Shown here: one piece after another, positions 7,246-14,238 of the stretch | Position numbering within the stretch: position 1 is the stretch's first letter | How the letters are laid out: every line of letters begins with the position of its first letter | DNA from: RGDT01 sp964630925 | GTDB lineage: Bacteria > Planctomycetota > Planctomycetia > Gemmatales > Gemmataceae | Assembly (NCBI GenBank): GCA_964630925.1 | Contig: CAZVZK010000202.1 | Span: forward strand, 1-15,979 | Length of the DNA stretch: 15,979 nucleotides | Direction: 5' to 3' | Program-made: the position numbers and the translations under genes | The notes under the pieces: generated by a model | What the model was told of the DNA's origin: nothing | Databases searched by the model: none | Seen by the model: the letters and a program-made list of their open reading frames with translations, nothing else

Positions 7246-10200
7246 GACAACACGAAGGCGGCCCAGTAGTACGGCGGCACACGCGTGCCGGCCTTCATGT
7301 CCTTGAGGGCCTCCGGCTTGAGGCCGACGCCACGAACTTTGCCGCCCTCGGCCTTGCCGTTGAGCATCGCGAGCTGGGCGCGGCGGAGGGCCTCGGCCGC
7401 CCCGAGGGGCCTCTTCGGGTCCCACGCTAGCCCGTAGAAGTCGCCCATCAACGCCCGCGTCGCATCATCGTCTACCTTCCACAGGGATGCGATCACGGAG
7501 CGCGCCCCGGCGGCCTGGAAGGCGCGCTGCATGCTGAGCAGGCCCTCGCCACCCGCCAGGACCCCGAGGCCCGTCTCGCAGGCGGAGAGGACGGCAAGCT
7601 CCAGCCTCGTCAGATCCATCTCGGAGACCTCCAGTGCCGTCAGGATCCCGTCCTCCTCGCGGGGGCCGGGGACGTGCCCGGCGTCGCTGAGGGCCAGCCC
7701 CGAGAGCAGCAAGGGGTGCCAGCCGGCGGCGGCACGGCCCTCGGCGAAGGCGGGGCCGCCGCCTGCGAAGGGGCTCGTCGCCGTTTCGGGGGCGAACCAG
7801 CCGTGGGTGGCGAAGTGCGCGTACCGTACCGCCCCGATGGCCTTGCGGACGGCGGGCTTCGACGCCCCGCCCTCGGTCAGGGCCCTGGCCGTGCCGCCCT
7901 TGAAAAGCTTGCGGAAGGAGGCCTCGACGGCCAGCATTTCGGCACGCGTGCCGGGGAGGGGGGCGAATGTCTCGCGGCCCGTGCGCGGGGCGGCGCGTGT
8001 GTCCTCGCCGGCGGGCGGCCGCGTGTCGCCCTCCTCGGGCTGGTAACGCAGGCCGCCCAGCACGAGCAGCGAGGGCGGCAGGCGGTCCTCCTTCTTCACC
8101 GGCCGGAGCATTTCCGGGAGGGCCGAAGGCACCGCCACGACGGCCAGGGCCACGTCCTCGATCAGGTAGGTGCCCAACTTCGCGCCCGGCAGGGCGGCGA
8201 AGGGGGCCTGCCCCAGCAGCCCGTCGGGGGAGACGAGAACCACCTTCGCCCCCTCCAGGTGCTTCCCCAGCGGCGTCCAAACGAGGCGCTTCAGGGCCTC
8301 GCCCGTCTTGCCGTCATCAAGCCCCCGCTTGAGCCGGGGGAGCCAGTCGCGGACACCGCGGCCGATGTCGGCGGCCCTGCCCAGGTCGATTCGGGCCGCG
8401 GCCCGACCGCAGCGATGCACGAAGGCGGTGACACGCATCTCGCCGCGCGGCCTGCCGTCGCCGCCCTTGAGGCCGTACTGGCCGTGGACGTGGTAGTCGA
8501 TGAGGGCGGCGCCCTCGGGCAGGGCGCGGGCGATGGCGTCGGCGTCGTGGGGTGTGGACTGGCGGCGGAAGTCGGCGGAGAGCAGCGACAGGCGGGCCTG
8601 GGCTTCGCCCTGCTCCTTCTCCAGGGCGGCGCGGGCCCCGGGGGTGGCGCGGGCGGACAGGCGCAGGGCGGCGAGCCGGCGGGTGACCGACTCCAGGTCG
8701 GCGGCGGCGGCGCGTGCCTCGGGGTCGCCGGACAGGCGGAGGAACAGCCGGCGGTGGAGCTGGGAGAGGAGCAGCGAGCCCTTCGCGGCGAGGGCGTGGC
8801 TGGCCGCCGAAGGCTGGCCCGGCGCGTCGGGCAGCGAAAGGCGCAGGTCGAGGGCGCGGCGCAAGTCCAGGGCCGCCTCCATCTGGGCGCGGTCGGACTG
8901 TAGCGCGGCGATGTCGCTGCGGTGGGCCGACGTGGCGGCCAGGGCGGCCTCGGCGAGCCGGAGGGCCTCCTTCTCCCCACCCAGCACCAGGTGCGTCATG
9001 GCGAGGCTGGCCTGGGCGGTGGCGGACAGCGGGTGCCGCTCGCCCAGGAGCTTCTGGCGCAGGGCCAAGGAGCGGCGGAACAAGGGGAGGGCCTCCTTGT
9101 ATTCGCCCAGGGCGTAGTGCTGCGAGCCGAGGTTGTGCAGGAGGGTAGCGTGGAGGGGGGTGGCGGTGTGGCCGGCCTTCTCCTGGATGGAGAGGGCGCG
9201 GCGGAGCAGGGGCAGGCCCGCGCCGTGGTCGCCGCGCGCGAAGTGCAGGCGGGCGAGGTTGCCGAGGGCGGTGATGCAGGACGGGTGGCCGCGTCCCGAA
9301 AGCGCCTCGTGCAGGGCGAGCGAGCGCTCGAAGTGGCTCTGGGCGGCCTTGAGATCGCCCCTCGCCTGGTGGAGCATGCCGAGGTTGTTGAGGCAGATGG
9401 CCAGATAGGGGTGGCGTTCGCCGAGGGAGTCGTGGACGTGAGCGTGGGCCTGCTCGAAGAGGGGGAGCGCCGCCCGCAGGTCGCTGAGATCGAAGTGGAG
9501 GGAGGCGAGGTTGTTGAGGCCCATCGCGAGGGAGGCGGCCTCGTGGGAGTGTTTGCGGCGGAGGGCGAGGGCGTCCCGGCACAGGGCCAGGGCCTGGCGG
9601 TATTCGCCGCGGGACTGGTGGAGCATGGCGAGGTTGTCGAGCAGCGTGGCGTAGGTGGGATGCCCCCGCCCCCGCGCGCGTCCCATCGCCAGGACGGCGT
9701 GACGCATGTGGGGCAGGGCGCCCTGGAAGTCGCCCATGTCGCGGAGGTGCATGCCGAGGTTGCTGGCGCTCTCGGCGGTGTCAGGGTGCCAGCGCCCGAG
9801 GACCCCCTCCCTCACTTCGAGCGCCTTTCGGAAGAGGGGGAGTGCGGCCCCCAGATCGCCGGCGCGGTCGTGCAGCATGGCCAGCTCGTTGAGGAATCGG
9901 CCCGGGCGCGGGGAGCCGCTCCTGCCGAGGACGGCCTCTTCCATCTTCACCGCCGCAGCCATCTCGGCGATGGCCTCCGCGTGCTTCCCATCGCGGGACA
10001 GGCGCAATGCGTTCTGGCGGGCCTCGCCGACGCGGGTGAGTGCCTGGCGGAAGGCGTCGCGCTGGGCGGGGGTGCGGCGGGCATGGGCCAGGGTGACCTC
10101 CCATTCGCGGCGGGCGTCGATGGCCTGCCAGTCGTCGGGGCCGCGCAGGGTTGACAGGATGCGCCACGCCCGCTCGCCATGGGCTGCGGCCTCGGCCCAG

Positions 10201-10469
10201 CCGCCGCGGCCCGCCTCCATGGTCCCGAGCCGGAGCCGGGCGAGGTAGGCGCGCCAGGAGATGGACCCGTGGAGGTGCTCGATGACGGCCAGCGCCTTCT
10301 CCTGTTCGGCGAGCGCCTCCGCGTGTTCCCCGGCCTTGTAGCGGGCCTCCGCTCGCTGGCGCAGGGCGGCGATGGCCCGTGCCATCTTCTCCTGTTCCGG
10401 CGACAGCAGCGGCAGGGGCCCTGCCGCCAGCGCGAGCGCCGCCAACACGAAGAACGCCAGGCGAGCCAC
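7230..10469 (-). CDS. Exported TPR-CHAT domain protein (first copy, operon leader)
   Basis: This 1079-residue protein starts at GTG 10469-10467, chosen because GGAGGG (10482-10477) lies seven bases upstream and a signal peptide follows directly (ARLAFFVLAALALAAGPLP). The frame is open back to 10892, but that part lies antisense to the start of the SPFH gene and looks non-coding. Residues about 190-510 contain about eight 42-residue tetratricopeptide repeats, such as NNLGMLHQARGDLKAAQSHF. A connector (about 515-640) precedes the CHAT domain (about 650-1079), with catalytic His889 in HFATHG and Cys964 in LSACETG; the end is PPYYWAAFVLSGDWR. CHAT proteins are caspase-like cysteine proteases, and the TPR part normally senses or binds a partner. 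It is about 130 residues longer than its downstream paralogue, mainly through more TPRs and a longer segment at about 805-835. It heads the operon. Confidence 0.9.
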   Translation of the reverse strand: MARLAFFVLAALALAAGPLPLLSPEQEKMARAIAALRQRAEARYKAGEHAEALAEQEKALAVIEHLHGSISWRAYLARLRLGTMEAGRGGWAEAAAHGERAWRILSTLRGPDDWQAIDARREWEVTLAHARRTPAQRDAFRQALTRVGEARQNALRLSRDGKHAEAIAEMAAAVKMEEAVLGRSGSPRPGRFLNELAMLHDRAGDLGAALPLFRKALEVREGVLGRWHPDTAESASNLGMHLRDMGDFQGALPHMRHAVLAMGRARGRGHPTYATLLDNLAMLHQSRGEYRQALALCRDALALRRKHSHEAASLAMGLNNLASLHFDLSDLRAALPLFEQAHAHVHDSLGERHPYLAICLNNLGMLHQARGDLKAAQSHFERSLALHEALSGRGHPSCITALGNLARLHFARGDHGAGLPLLRRALSIQEKAGHTATPLHATLLHNLGSQHYALGEYKEALPLFRRSLALRQKLLGERHPLSATAQASLAMTHLVLGGEKEALRLAEAALAATSAHRSDIAALQSDRAQMEAALDLRRALDLRLSLPDAPGQPSAASHALAAKGSLLLSQLHRRLFLRLSGDPEARAAAADLESVTRRLAALRLSARATPGARAALEKEQGEAQARLSLLSADFRRQSTPHDADAIARALPEGAALIDYHVHGQYGLKGGDGRPRGEMRVTAFVHRCGRAAARIDLGRAADIGRGVRDWLPRLKRGLDDGKTGEALKRLVWTPLGKHLEGAKVVLVSPDGLLGQAPFAALPGAKLGTYLIEDVALAVVAVPSALPEMLRPVKKEDRLPPSLLVLGGLRYQPEEGDTRPPAGEDTRAAPRTGRETFAPLPGTRAEMLAVEASFRKLFKGGTARALTEGGASKPAVRKAIGAVRYAHFATHGWFAPETATSPFAGGGPAFAEGRAAAGWHPLLLSGLALSDAGHVPGPREEDGILTALEVSEMDLTRLELAVLSACETGLGVLAGGEGLLSMQRAFQAAGARSVIASLWKVDDDATRALMGDFYGLAWDPKRPLGAAEALRRAQLAMLNGKAEGGKVRGVGLKPEALKDMKAGTRVPPYYWAAFVLSGDWR

Positions 10470-10583
10470 GAGCGATCCCTCCGGAGGTCCCGGTATCCTA
10501 CCGCGCGAACGGCCGCGGTGAAACACCCCGGACGAAACGGCGTATCTTGTCGGCAGAGACACGTCACACCACGAGGCCCACCG
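10470..10583. promoter_or_regulatory. Divergent intergenic region between CHAT operon and SPFH gene
   Basis: These 114 bases must hold the 5' ends of both transcription units if both start here. An inverted repeat CGGTA-TCC-TACCG lies at 10491-10503 and a GC-rich CCGCG/CGCGG pair at 10501-10517. TATCTT near 10542 could be a -10 element for the plus-strand gene, but no matching -35 is clear. No operator can be named. Confidence 0.35.
10477..10487 (-). promoter_or_regulatory. Shine-Dalgarno of the first CHAT gene, inside a perfect palindrome
   Basis: The minus-strand GGAGGG (10482-10477) is seven bases from GTG 10469 and decides the start. It overlaps the 10-base perfect palindrome CCTCCGGAGG (10478-10487), so in RNA the ribosome-binding site has a self-complementary partner right next to it. 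Confidence 0.6.
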
Positions 10584-11975
10584 ATGGAATCCAACGACTA
10601 CCTCAATCAAGTCGTGAAGCAGCAGGCGGCGGTCGAGGGCGAGCTGCGGAAGCGGAACGCGCCTGGCCCCGCACGCGTCCCTGCCGCACCCGCAGACCTC
10701 GCTGCCGGGGAGGCGCTCGGCAAGGGTGTCGTCGAGTTCCGCAAGGGCATGGCCGGGCTGACGGACAACGACGCCGGTCAGTCGTCCAACGCGGTCGAGT
10801 ACCGGATCACCGGCTGGTGGTGGAAGACGGTGGTGGTGCCGCCGAACGTCTACGTCGTCCACACGCGGCGGGGCGTGGCGGAGCCGGTCCACATGGGGCT
10901 GGGCATCTCGTTCAACTATGACCCGTACACCGACGCCTTCCTCGTCATCCCGGCGGCGGTGCAGACGTTGCTCATCAACGCGCGGTGCATCAGCTCCGAG
11001 CGGCAGGGCGTCCTCGTTCAGGCCTACGTCCAGTGGGTGGTGGACGACCTGAAGACGGCGTACCGTCGGCTGGACTTCTCCGACTCGTCGGACCCGATGC
11101 GGATCGTGAACGTGCAGCTGCGCGAGCAGGCGGAGGCGGCCATCAAGGACAAGGTGGCGACGATGCCCATCGACGACATTTTGTCCGACAAGCAGCCCGT
11201 CATCGAGGAGCTGGCGACCCGCCTACGGGCCGTCGCCGAGGGCGGCGGCGGGTCGGCGGGCCTGGGCCTGAAGATCGTGACCATCCAGATCAAGGAGGCG
11301 GTGGTCAGCTCGACGAAGCTGTGGGAGAACCTCCAGAAGCCGTTCCGCGCCGACCGCGAGCGCCAGGCGAAGCTGGCGGAGATCGATGCGGCGCAGAAGG
11401 TGGCCGTGAAGGAGATGGCGGTCAAGCAGGCGCGGGAGGCGGCCGAGCTGGAGGCGCGGCGGCGGATGGACGAGCTGAAGGCGGCGCAACAGCGCGAGGC
11501 GTACGACCGCGAGCAGGCGGAGAAGGCGCGGCGGGTGCAGGTGGAGCAGCAGGCGGAGCAGGCGCGGCGGGTGTCGGAGGAGGCGTTGGCGGCGCAGATG
11601 CACGAGCTGGAGGCCGCCCGCATCGCCCGCGAGATGGAGGGGGTGCGGCGGCAGCTCGATCTGGAGCGGGCCAACGCCGAGCTGGAGCAACTGCGGCGTG
11701 AGCGCGAGGACCGCGACCACCAGTCGCGGACGGCACGGGAGGCGGCGGACGTGGAGGTGTTCCACAAGCGGCGGCTCGCGGAGAACGACGTGTCGGAGGG
11801 GCACGTCAAGGCGCAGCTGATCGCGCGGCTGCCGGAGATCGCGGCGGCGATGCCGAAGCCGGAGGAGCTGCGGCAGATCACGGTGGGCGGCGACGGGGGC
11901 AACGCCCTAACGGGGCTTGTGGCGCAGCTGCTCGGTGTGATCGAGGGCGCGGTGAGCAAGAACGGGAAGGGGTGA
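10584..11975 (+). CDS. SPFH/band-7 domain protein with long coiled coil and TatA-like motif
   Basis: This 463-residue protein starts at ATG 10584, with GAGG (10573-10576) seven bases upstream. The frame is open further 5' (to 10179), but that stretch is antisense to the CHAT leader gene. Residues about 80-250 fit an SPFH/band-7 (flotillin, stomatin) domain: VVVPPNVYVVHTRRG, LLINARCISSERQGVLV, then YVQWVVDDL, VNVQLREQAEAAIKDKVATM and a G-L-x-L-x-x-V-T-I-Q-I-K-E segment. Residues about 250-400 are a charged Glu/Arg/Ala-rich coiled coil, followed by a short C-terminal assembly-type helix. Unusually, no membrane helix or signal peptide is seen. Instead residues 45-59 (LGKGVVEFRKGMAGL) resemble the amphipathic helix of TatA. 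SPFH proteins form membrane-associated rings or scaffolds. It is divergent from the CHAT operon, and its stop abuts the stop of the Rpn fragment. Confidence 0.85.
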   Translation: MESNDYLNQVVKQQAAVEGELRKRNAPGPARVPAAPADLAAGEALGKGVVEFRKGMAGLTDNDAGQSSNAVEYRITGWWWKTVVVPPNVYVVHTRRGVAEPVHMGLGISFNYDPYTDAFLVIPAAVQTLLINARCISSERQGVLVQAYVQWVVDDLKTAYRRLDFSDSSDPMRIVNVQLREQAEAAIKDKVATMPIDDILSDKQPVIEELATRLRAVAEGGGGSAGLGLKIVTIQIKEAVVSSTKLWENLQKPFRADRERQAKLAEIDAAQKVAVKEMAVKQAREAAELEARRRMDELKAAQQREAYDREQAEKARRVQVEQQAEQARRVSEEALAAQMHELEAARIAREMEGVRRQLDLERANAELEQLRREREDRDHQSRTAREAADVEVFHKRRLAENDVSEGHVKAQLIARLPEIAAAMPKPEELRQITVGGDGGNALTGLVAQLLGVIEGAVSKNGKG

Positions 11976-12226
11976 TCAGAGGCCGGACTGTTCCAGGTAG
12001 TCCTGGAAGTTGTCAACGTCGGCGGCCAGGAGGGACCACTCGCGGGGCTAGGGGAGGTCCTCACACCGGTTGATCCTGGCGGCTGATTCCTTGGGAAGAA
12101 CCGCCCTGTATCGGCCGTGGATCGCCTGAAAGATCGACTCCCGGCATGCTTCGAGGCGCCCCTCCTGCCGCGTCCGCTCCATCGTCTCGGAGCGGACGTA
12201 TGTGCGCGCGCCTTGCCGATGCTCCG
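11976..12226 (-). pseudogene. Broken duplicate of the Rpn-like protein's C-terminal tail
   Basis: Directly downstream of the Rpn-like gene, in another frame, the minus strand encodes YVRSETMERTRQEGRLEACR and onward to ARINRCEDLP, then TAG (12050-12048), then 23 more residues ending DNFQDYLEQSGL and TGA (11978-11976). This aligns with the last 70 residues of the intact neighbour (IRSETMEKTRGEERAETL ... CTDRSQLRAW ... FRTEAGL). The TAG falls opposite Gln276 of the intact protein, which a single CAG-to-TAG change would explain. The two tails are offset by about 239 bases. A 20-base identical stretch (12177-12196 and 12416-12435) marks the start of the repeat. No start codon or N-terminal domain goes with it, so it is read as a remnant. 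A separate short functional gene is unlikely. Confidence 0.6.
12177..12196. repeat. 20-base direct repeat, copy 1 (copy 2 at 12416-12435)
   Basis: CTCCATCGTCTCGGAGCGGA occurs at 12177-12196 and again at 12416-12435. On the minus strand both encode R-S-E-T-M-E in the tails of the Rpn-like gene and its fragment. It marks the tandem duplication of the gene's 3' end. Confidence 0.8.
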
Positions 12227-13126
12227 TCACAGGCCCGCCTCCGTCCTGAACTGCTCCAGGGACTCGGCCTTCACGGCCACGGCCAACCAGGCCCGCAACT
12301 GGGAGCGGTCGGTGCAAGCGCGGATCTTGGTGGAAAGCTCCTCCGGGACCTCCTGCCCCGTCACCAAGGCGAGCGTCTCCACCAGTGTCTCGGCTCGTTC
12401 CTCGCCACGGGTCTTCTCCATCGTCTCGGAGCGGATCATGCCCCAGCCCTCCAGTGCCTTGCGCCAAGCTCCGGGGTCGGCGCACTTCTCCGCGAACACC
12501 AATGCATGATACCCGAAGCCTGCCTTGCGCCTCCCGTCCGGTTCCTGGCCGGCCAGGTCGGCCCAACGCTTGATGACCGCCTCGTCGCTGCCGCCGAGCA
12601 TGAGCGGCACCCAGGGAAGCAATGCCCGATCATACAGGCCGGAGGCGACCCCATCCAAGACCTCTTGGGCCGACTCCTCGGCCAGGAAGACCTCGCGGAC
12701 GTTGAGGATGACCTCCACCCTGTCCGGCCCCGGCCACACGAAGCTCGCGGACACCGGGTGCGACTTCGACGAGCCGGTCAGGTTGATGACGCAGGAGGCG
12801 AGTTGGTAGCGGTCGCCGGGGTTGCGGTCCGGGCGGCGCTCACGCCAGAGGGTGCCGAGGTACACCATCATCCGCCCGAACATCTCGGGGTCCGGCTCGA
12901 TCTGGAACTCCAGGGCGAGCGCCCACAGGGGCTGCGCCTTGAGCAGGGCCTCGATCTCGAAGACGAGGTCGCCGGTCTGGTCGGGCTTGTCGGGGAACGG
13001 CAGGCGGCGTGTGTCCACCCAGCCCCGGTGCCGCGCCACCTTGTCGAACTGCTTGAACAGCCAGCGCAGGAACGCCCTCGCGTCCGACTTCACCATGCGG
13101 CGGCACGCGATGTCGTAGTCGCTCAT
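12227..13126 (-). CDS. Rpn-like PD-(D/E)XK nuclease / putative transposase-family protein
   Basis: This 299-residue protein starts at ATG 13126-13124. An in-frame GTG at 13135 would add three residues, but neither start has a strong ribosome-binding site. The early part (DARAFLRWLFKQF, then GDLVFEIEALLKAQPLWALA, LEFQIEPDPEMFGRMMVYLG at about 72-90) fits the Rpn/YhgA-type 'putative transposase' group of PD-(D/E)XK nucleases: E73-x-Q75 takes the place of the usual E-x-K, with Asp53 a candidate acidic partner. The second half (EEVIL-type strands, LVFAEKCADPGAWRKALEGW, then SETMEKTRGEERAETL) is the variable helical tail typical of this group. Members can act as recombination-promoting nucleases (E. 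coli RpnA), but many expanded copies are uncharacterised. No terminal repeats or partner transposase were seen, so this is not called an insertion sequence. Confidence 0.7.
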   Translation of the reverse strand: MSDYDIACRRMVKSDARAFLRWLFKQFDKVARHRGWVDTRRLPFPDKPDQTGDLVFEIEALLKAQPLWALALEFQIEPDPEMFGRMMVYLGTLWRERRPDRNPGDRYQLASCVINLTGSSKSHPVSASFVWPGPDRVEVILNVREVFLAEESAQEVLDGVASGLYDRALLPWVPLMLGGSDEAVIKRWADLAGQEPDGRRKAGFGYHALVFAEKCADPGAWRKALEGWGMIRSETMEKTRGEERAETLVETLALVTGQEVPEELSTKIRACTDRSQLRAWLAVAVKAESLEQFRTEAGL

Positions 13127-13315
13127 TGGAATCACTCGCGTTCAGGGGGTCGGGTGCTTCGCGAGGACAGCGCTCGTCGGCGTCTATTGTCTTCCGAAAT
13201 CGCCCCCGCCGTGGTAGGGTAGATGGAGGTGTTCACCGGACTTCCGGAATTGGACAAAATGAGACGGGGTGTGCAGACGCGGTGCCGGTGTGGGTGGCCT
13301 GACCACTGGCCCTGC

Positions 13316-13343
13316 AATGCAAATTCCCGGCGAGAATTGCATT
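13316..13343. repeat. Inverted repeat with TGCAAT core
   Basis: The left arm AATGCAAATTC (13316-13326) and right arm GAATTGCATT (13334-13343) are complementary apart from one bulged A, around a 7-base loop CCGGCGA. It stands out as AT-rich within GC-rich surroundings. It has no T-run on either side, so it does not look like an intrinsic terminator; a protein-binding site or RNA structure is possible. Confidence 0.6.
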
Positions 13344-13360
13344 TCAGGGGGGTGTCTGGG

Positions 13361-13388
13361 GGGGTGCAATGCAATGCAATTTGCCCCC
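13361..13388. repeat. (GCAAT)3 direct repeat inside an imperfect hairpin
   Basis: Three tandem GCAAT units occupy 13366-13380. The flanks GGGG-T-GCAA (13361-13369) and TTGCCCCC (13381-13388) pair with one bulged T. The GCAAT/ATTGC core is shared with the hairpin 20 bases upstream. Confidence 0.55.
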
Positions 13389-13488
13389 ACCGGCCACACC
13401 TCCCGTCTACTTCCGTCTAATTCCTAACCCCGGCTGAACAGGCCTGGTCGGCATCCACGCCCGGCACGAGCTGCGAGGTGACCCCAGC

Positions 13489-14133
13489 ATGTCCGCCGTC
13501 AAACTGGCCCCGTCCATCCTCGCCGCCGACTTCGCACGCCTCGGCGATCAGGTGCGCGAGGCCGAGGCCGCCGGGGCCGACCGCGTCCACGTCGATGTCA
13601 TGGACGGGCACTTCGTCCCCAACCTCAGCATGGGCCCGGCCGTCATCAAGTGTCTGCGTCCCGTCACGCGCCTCCCGCTGGAGGTGCATCTGATGATCAC
13701 CGACCCCGACAGGTACATCGAGCCGTTCGCGAAGGCCGGGGCCGACAGCCTGCTCGTCCACGTCGAATTGCCGGGGCACCTCGACACGCTGCGGCGCATC
13801 CGCGCTCTCGGGAAGAACGTCGGCACGGTCCTGAACCCCGAGACGCCGGCGTCGGCGCTCTCCGACGAGGTCCTCCAAGCCGTCGATCTGGTGCTGGTGA
13901 TGACGGTGCATCCGGGCTTCGGTGGTCAGGCGTTCATCGAAGCGTGTCTGGAAAAGGTGCGGCAGGTGCGTGGGCGGTTCGGTGGCGAGGTGGAGGTGGA
14001 CGGGGGTATAGACGCGGCGACGGGCCGGCGGTGCGTCGAGGCGGGGGCGGACGTCCTCGTCGCGGGGTCGTCGGTGTTCGGGGCGGCGGACGGCGTGGCG
14101 GCGGCGATGCGACGTCTGGGCGGAATGTCGTGA
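13489..14133 (+). CDS. rpe: Ribulose-phosphate 3-epimerase
   Basis: This 214-residue TIM-barrel enzyme interconverts D-ribulose 5-phosphate and D-xylulose 5-phosphate in the pentose phosphate pathway (cytoplasm). It starts at ATG 13489 with GAGGTGA (13475-13481) seven bases upstream. All family signatures are present: KLAPSILAADF (5-15), HVDVMDGHFVPNLSMGP (34-50), EVHLMITDP (65-73), VMTVHPGFGGQAF (137-149) and VEVDGGI (168-174). The metal ligands are expected to be His34, Asp36, His67 and Asp171, with Asp36 and Asp171 as the acid-base pair. Length is typical for the family. Most relatives read VNPGFGGQ in the fourth motif; His141 replaces the usual Asn here, which is a mild variation. Neighbours give no pathway context, and it is likely transcribed from its own promoter in the upstream gap. 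Confidence 0.97.
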   Translation: MSAVKLAPSILAADFARLGDQVREAEAAGADRVHVDVMDGHFVPNLSMGPAVIKCLRPVTRLPLEVHLMITDPDRYIEPFAKAGADSLLVHVELPGHLDTLRRIRALGKNVGTVLNPETPASALSDEVLQAVDLVLVMTVHPGFGGQAFIEACLEKVRQVRGRFGGEVEVDGGIDAATGRRCVEAGADVLVAGSSVFGAADGVAAAMRRLGGMS

Positions 14134-14197
14134 GCGAGTGGCACGGGATGCGCAAGTTATCCCCGCACGCCCATTCGTCTTGCGCCCCCCAGACGTG

Positions 14198-14203
14198 TAC
14201 AAT
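14198..14203 (+). promoter_or_regulatory. Possible -10 element upstream of the W-x-x-G-x-W repeat gene
   Basis: TACAAT differs by one base from the TATAAT consensus and lies 35 bases before ATG 14239, in a 105-base intergenic stretch. TTGCGC at 14180-14185 is only 12 bases away, too close for a standard -35. This is therefore a weak call based on the -10 alone. Confidence 0.35.
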
Positions 14204-14238
14204 AACACCGATGGGGACGCAGCGAGGGGAGGCCAGCC

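Larger units (their letters stand above)
13127..13488. other. 362-base intergenic region without a convincing gene
   Basis: This gap separates the divergent Rpn-like and rpe genes. Short frames exist on both strands, but none has a good start signal or family-like sequence. It contains a TTCCGGAA palindrome (13242-13249), an AT-rich hairpin (13316-13343), three tandem GCAAT units (13366-13380) inside a second imperfect hairpin, and two CCGTCTA copies near 13403-13418. Promoters for both neighbours presumably lie here; no clear -35/-10 pair was found. Confidence 0.6.

Noticed and set aside
7234..7425. 64-residue extension of the second CHAT protein
   Set aside because: It lies within the coding region of the upstream CHAT gene in another frame and precedes a clear signal peptide at ATG 7233.
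10179..10583. N-terminal extension of the SPFH protein by 135 residues
   Set aside because: It is antisense to the CHAT leader coding region and compositionally a shadow; ATG 10584 has an SD at the right distance.
10470..10892. N-terminal extension of the first CHAT protein by 141 residues
   Set aside because: It would overlap the SPFH gene on the other strand, has no family-like sequence, and would bury the signal peptide. GTG 10469 has a good ribosome-binding site.
12227..13126. Complete insertion sequence around the Rpn-like gene
   Set aside because: No terminal inverted repeats or target-site duplication were seen; the only repeat is the internal duplication of the gene tail.
13316..13388. 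Intrinsic terminator or CRISPR-type repeats
   Set aside because: The hairpins lack a following T-run, and the repeat units are too short and too few, without spacers of regular length.
13223..13420. Small plus-strand open frame (65 codons) with several Cys residues
   Set aside because: It spans the inverted and GCAAT repeats, has no recognisable domain, and no good reason to prefer it over chance in a gap.
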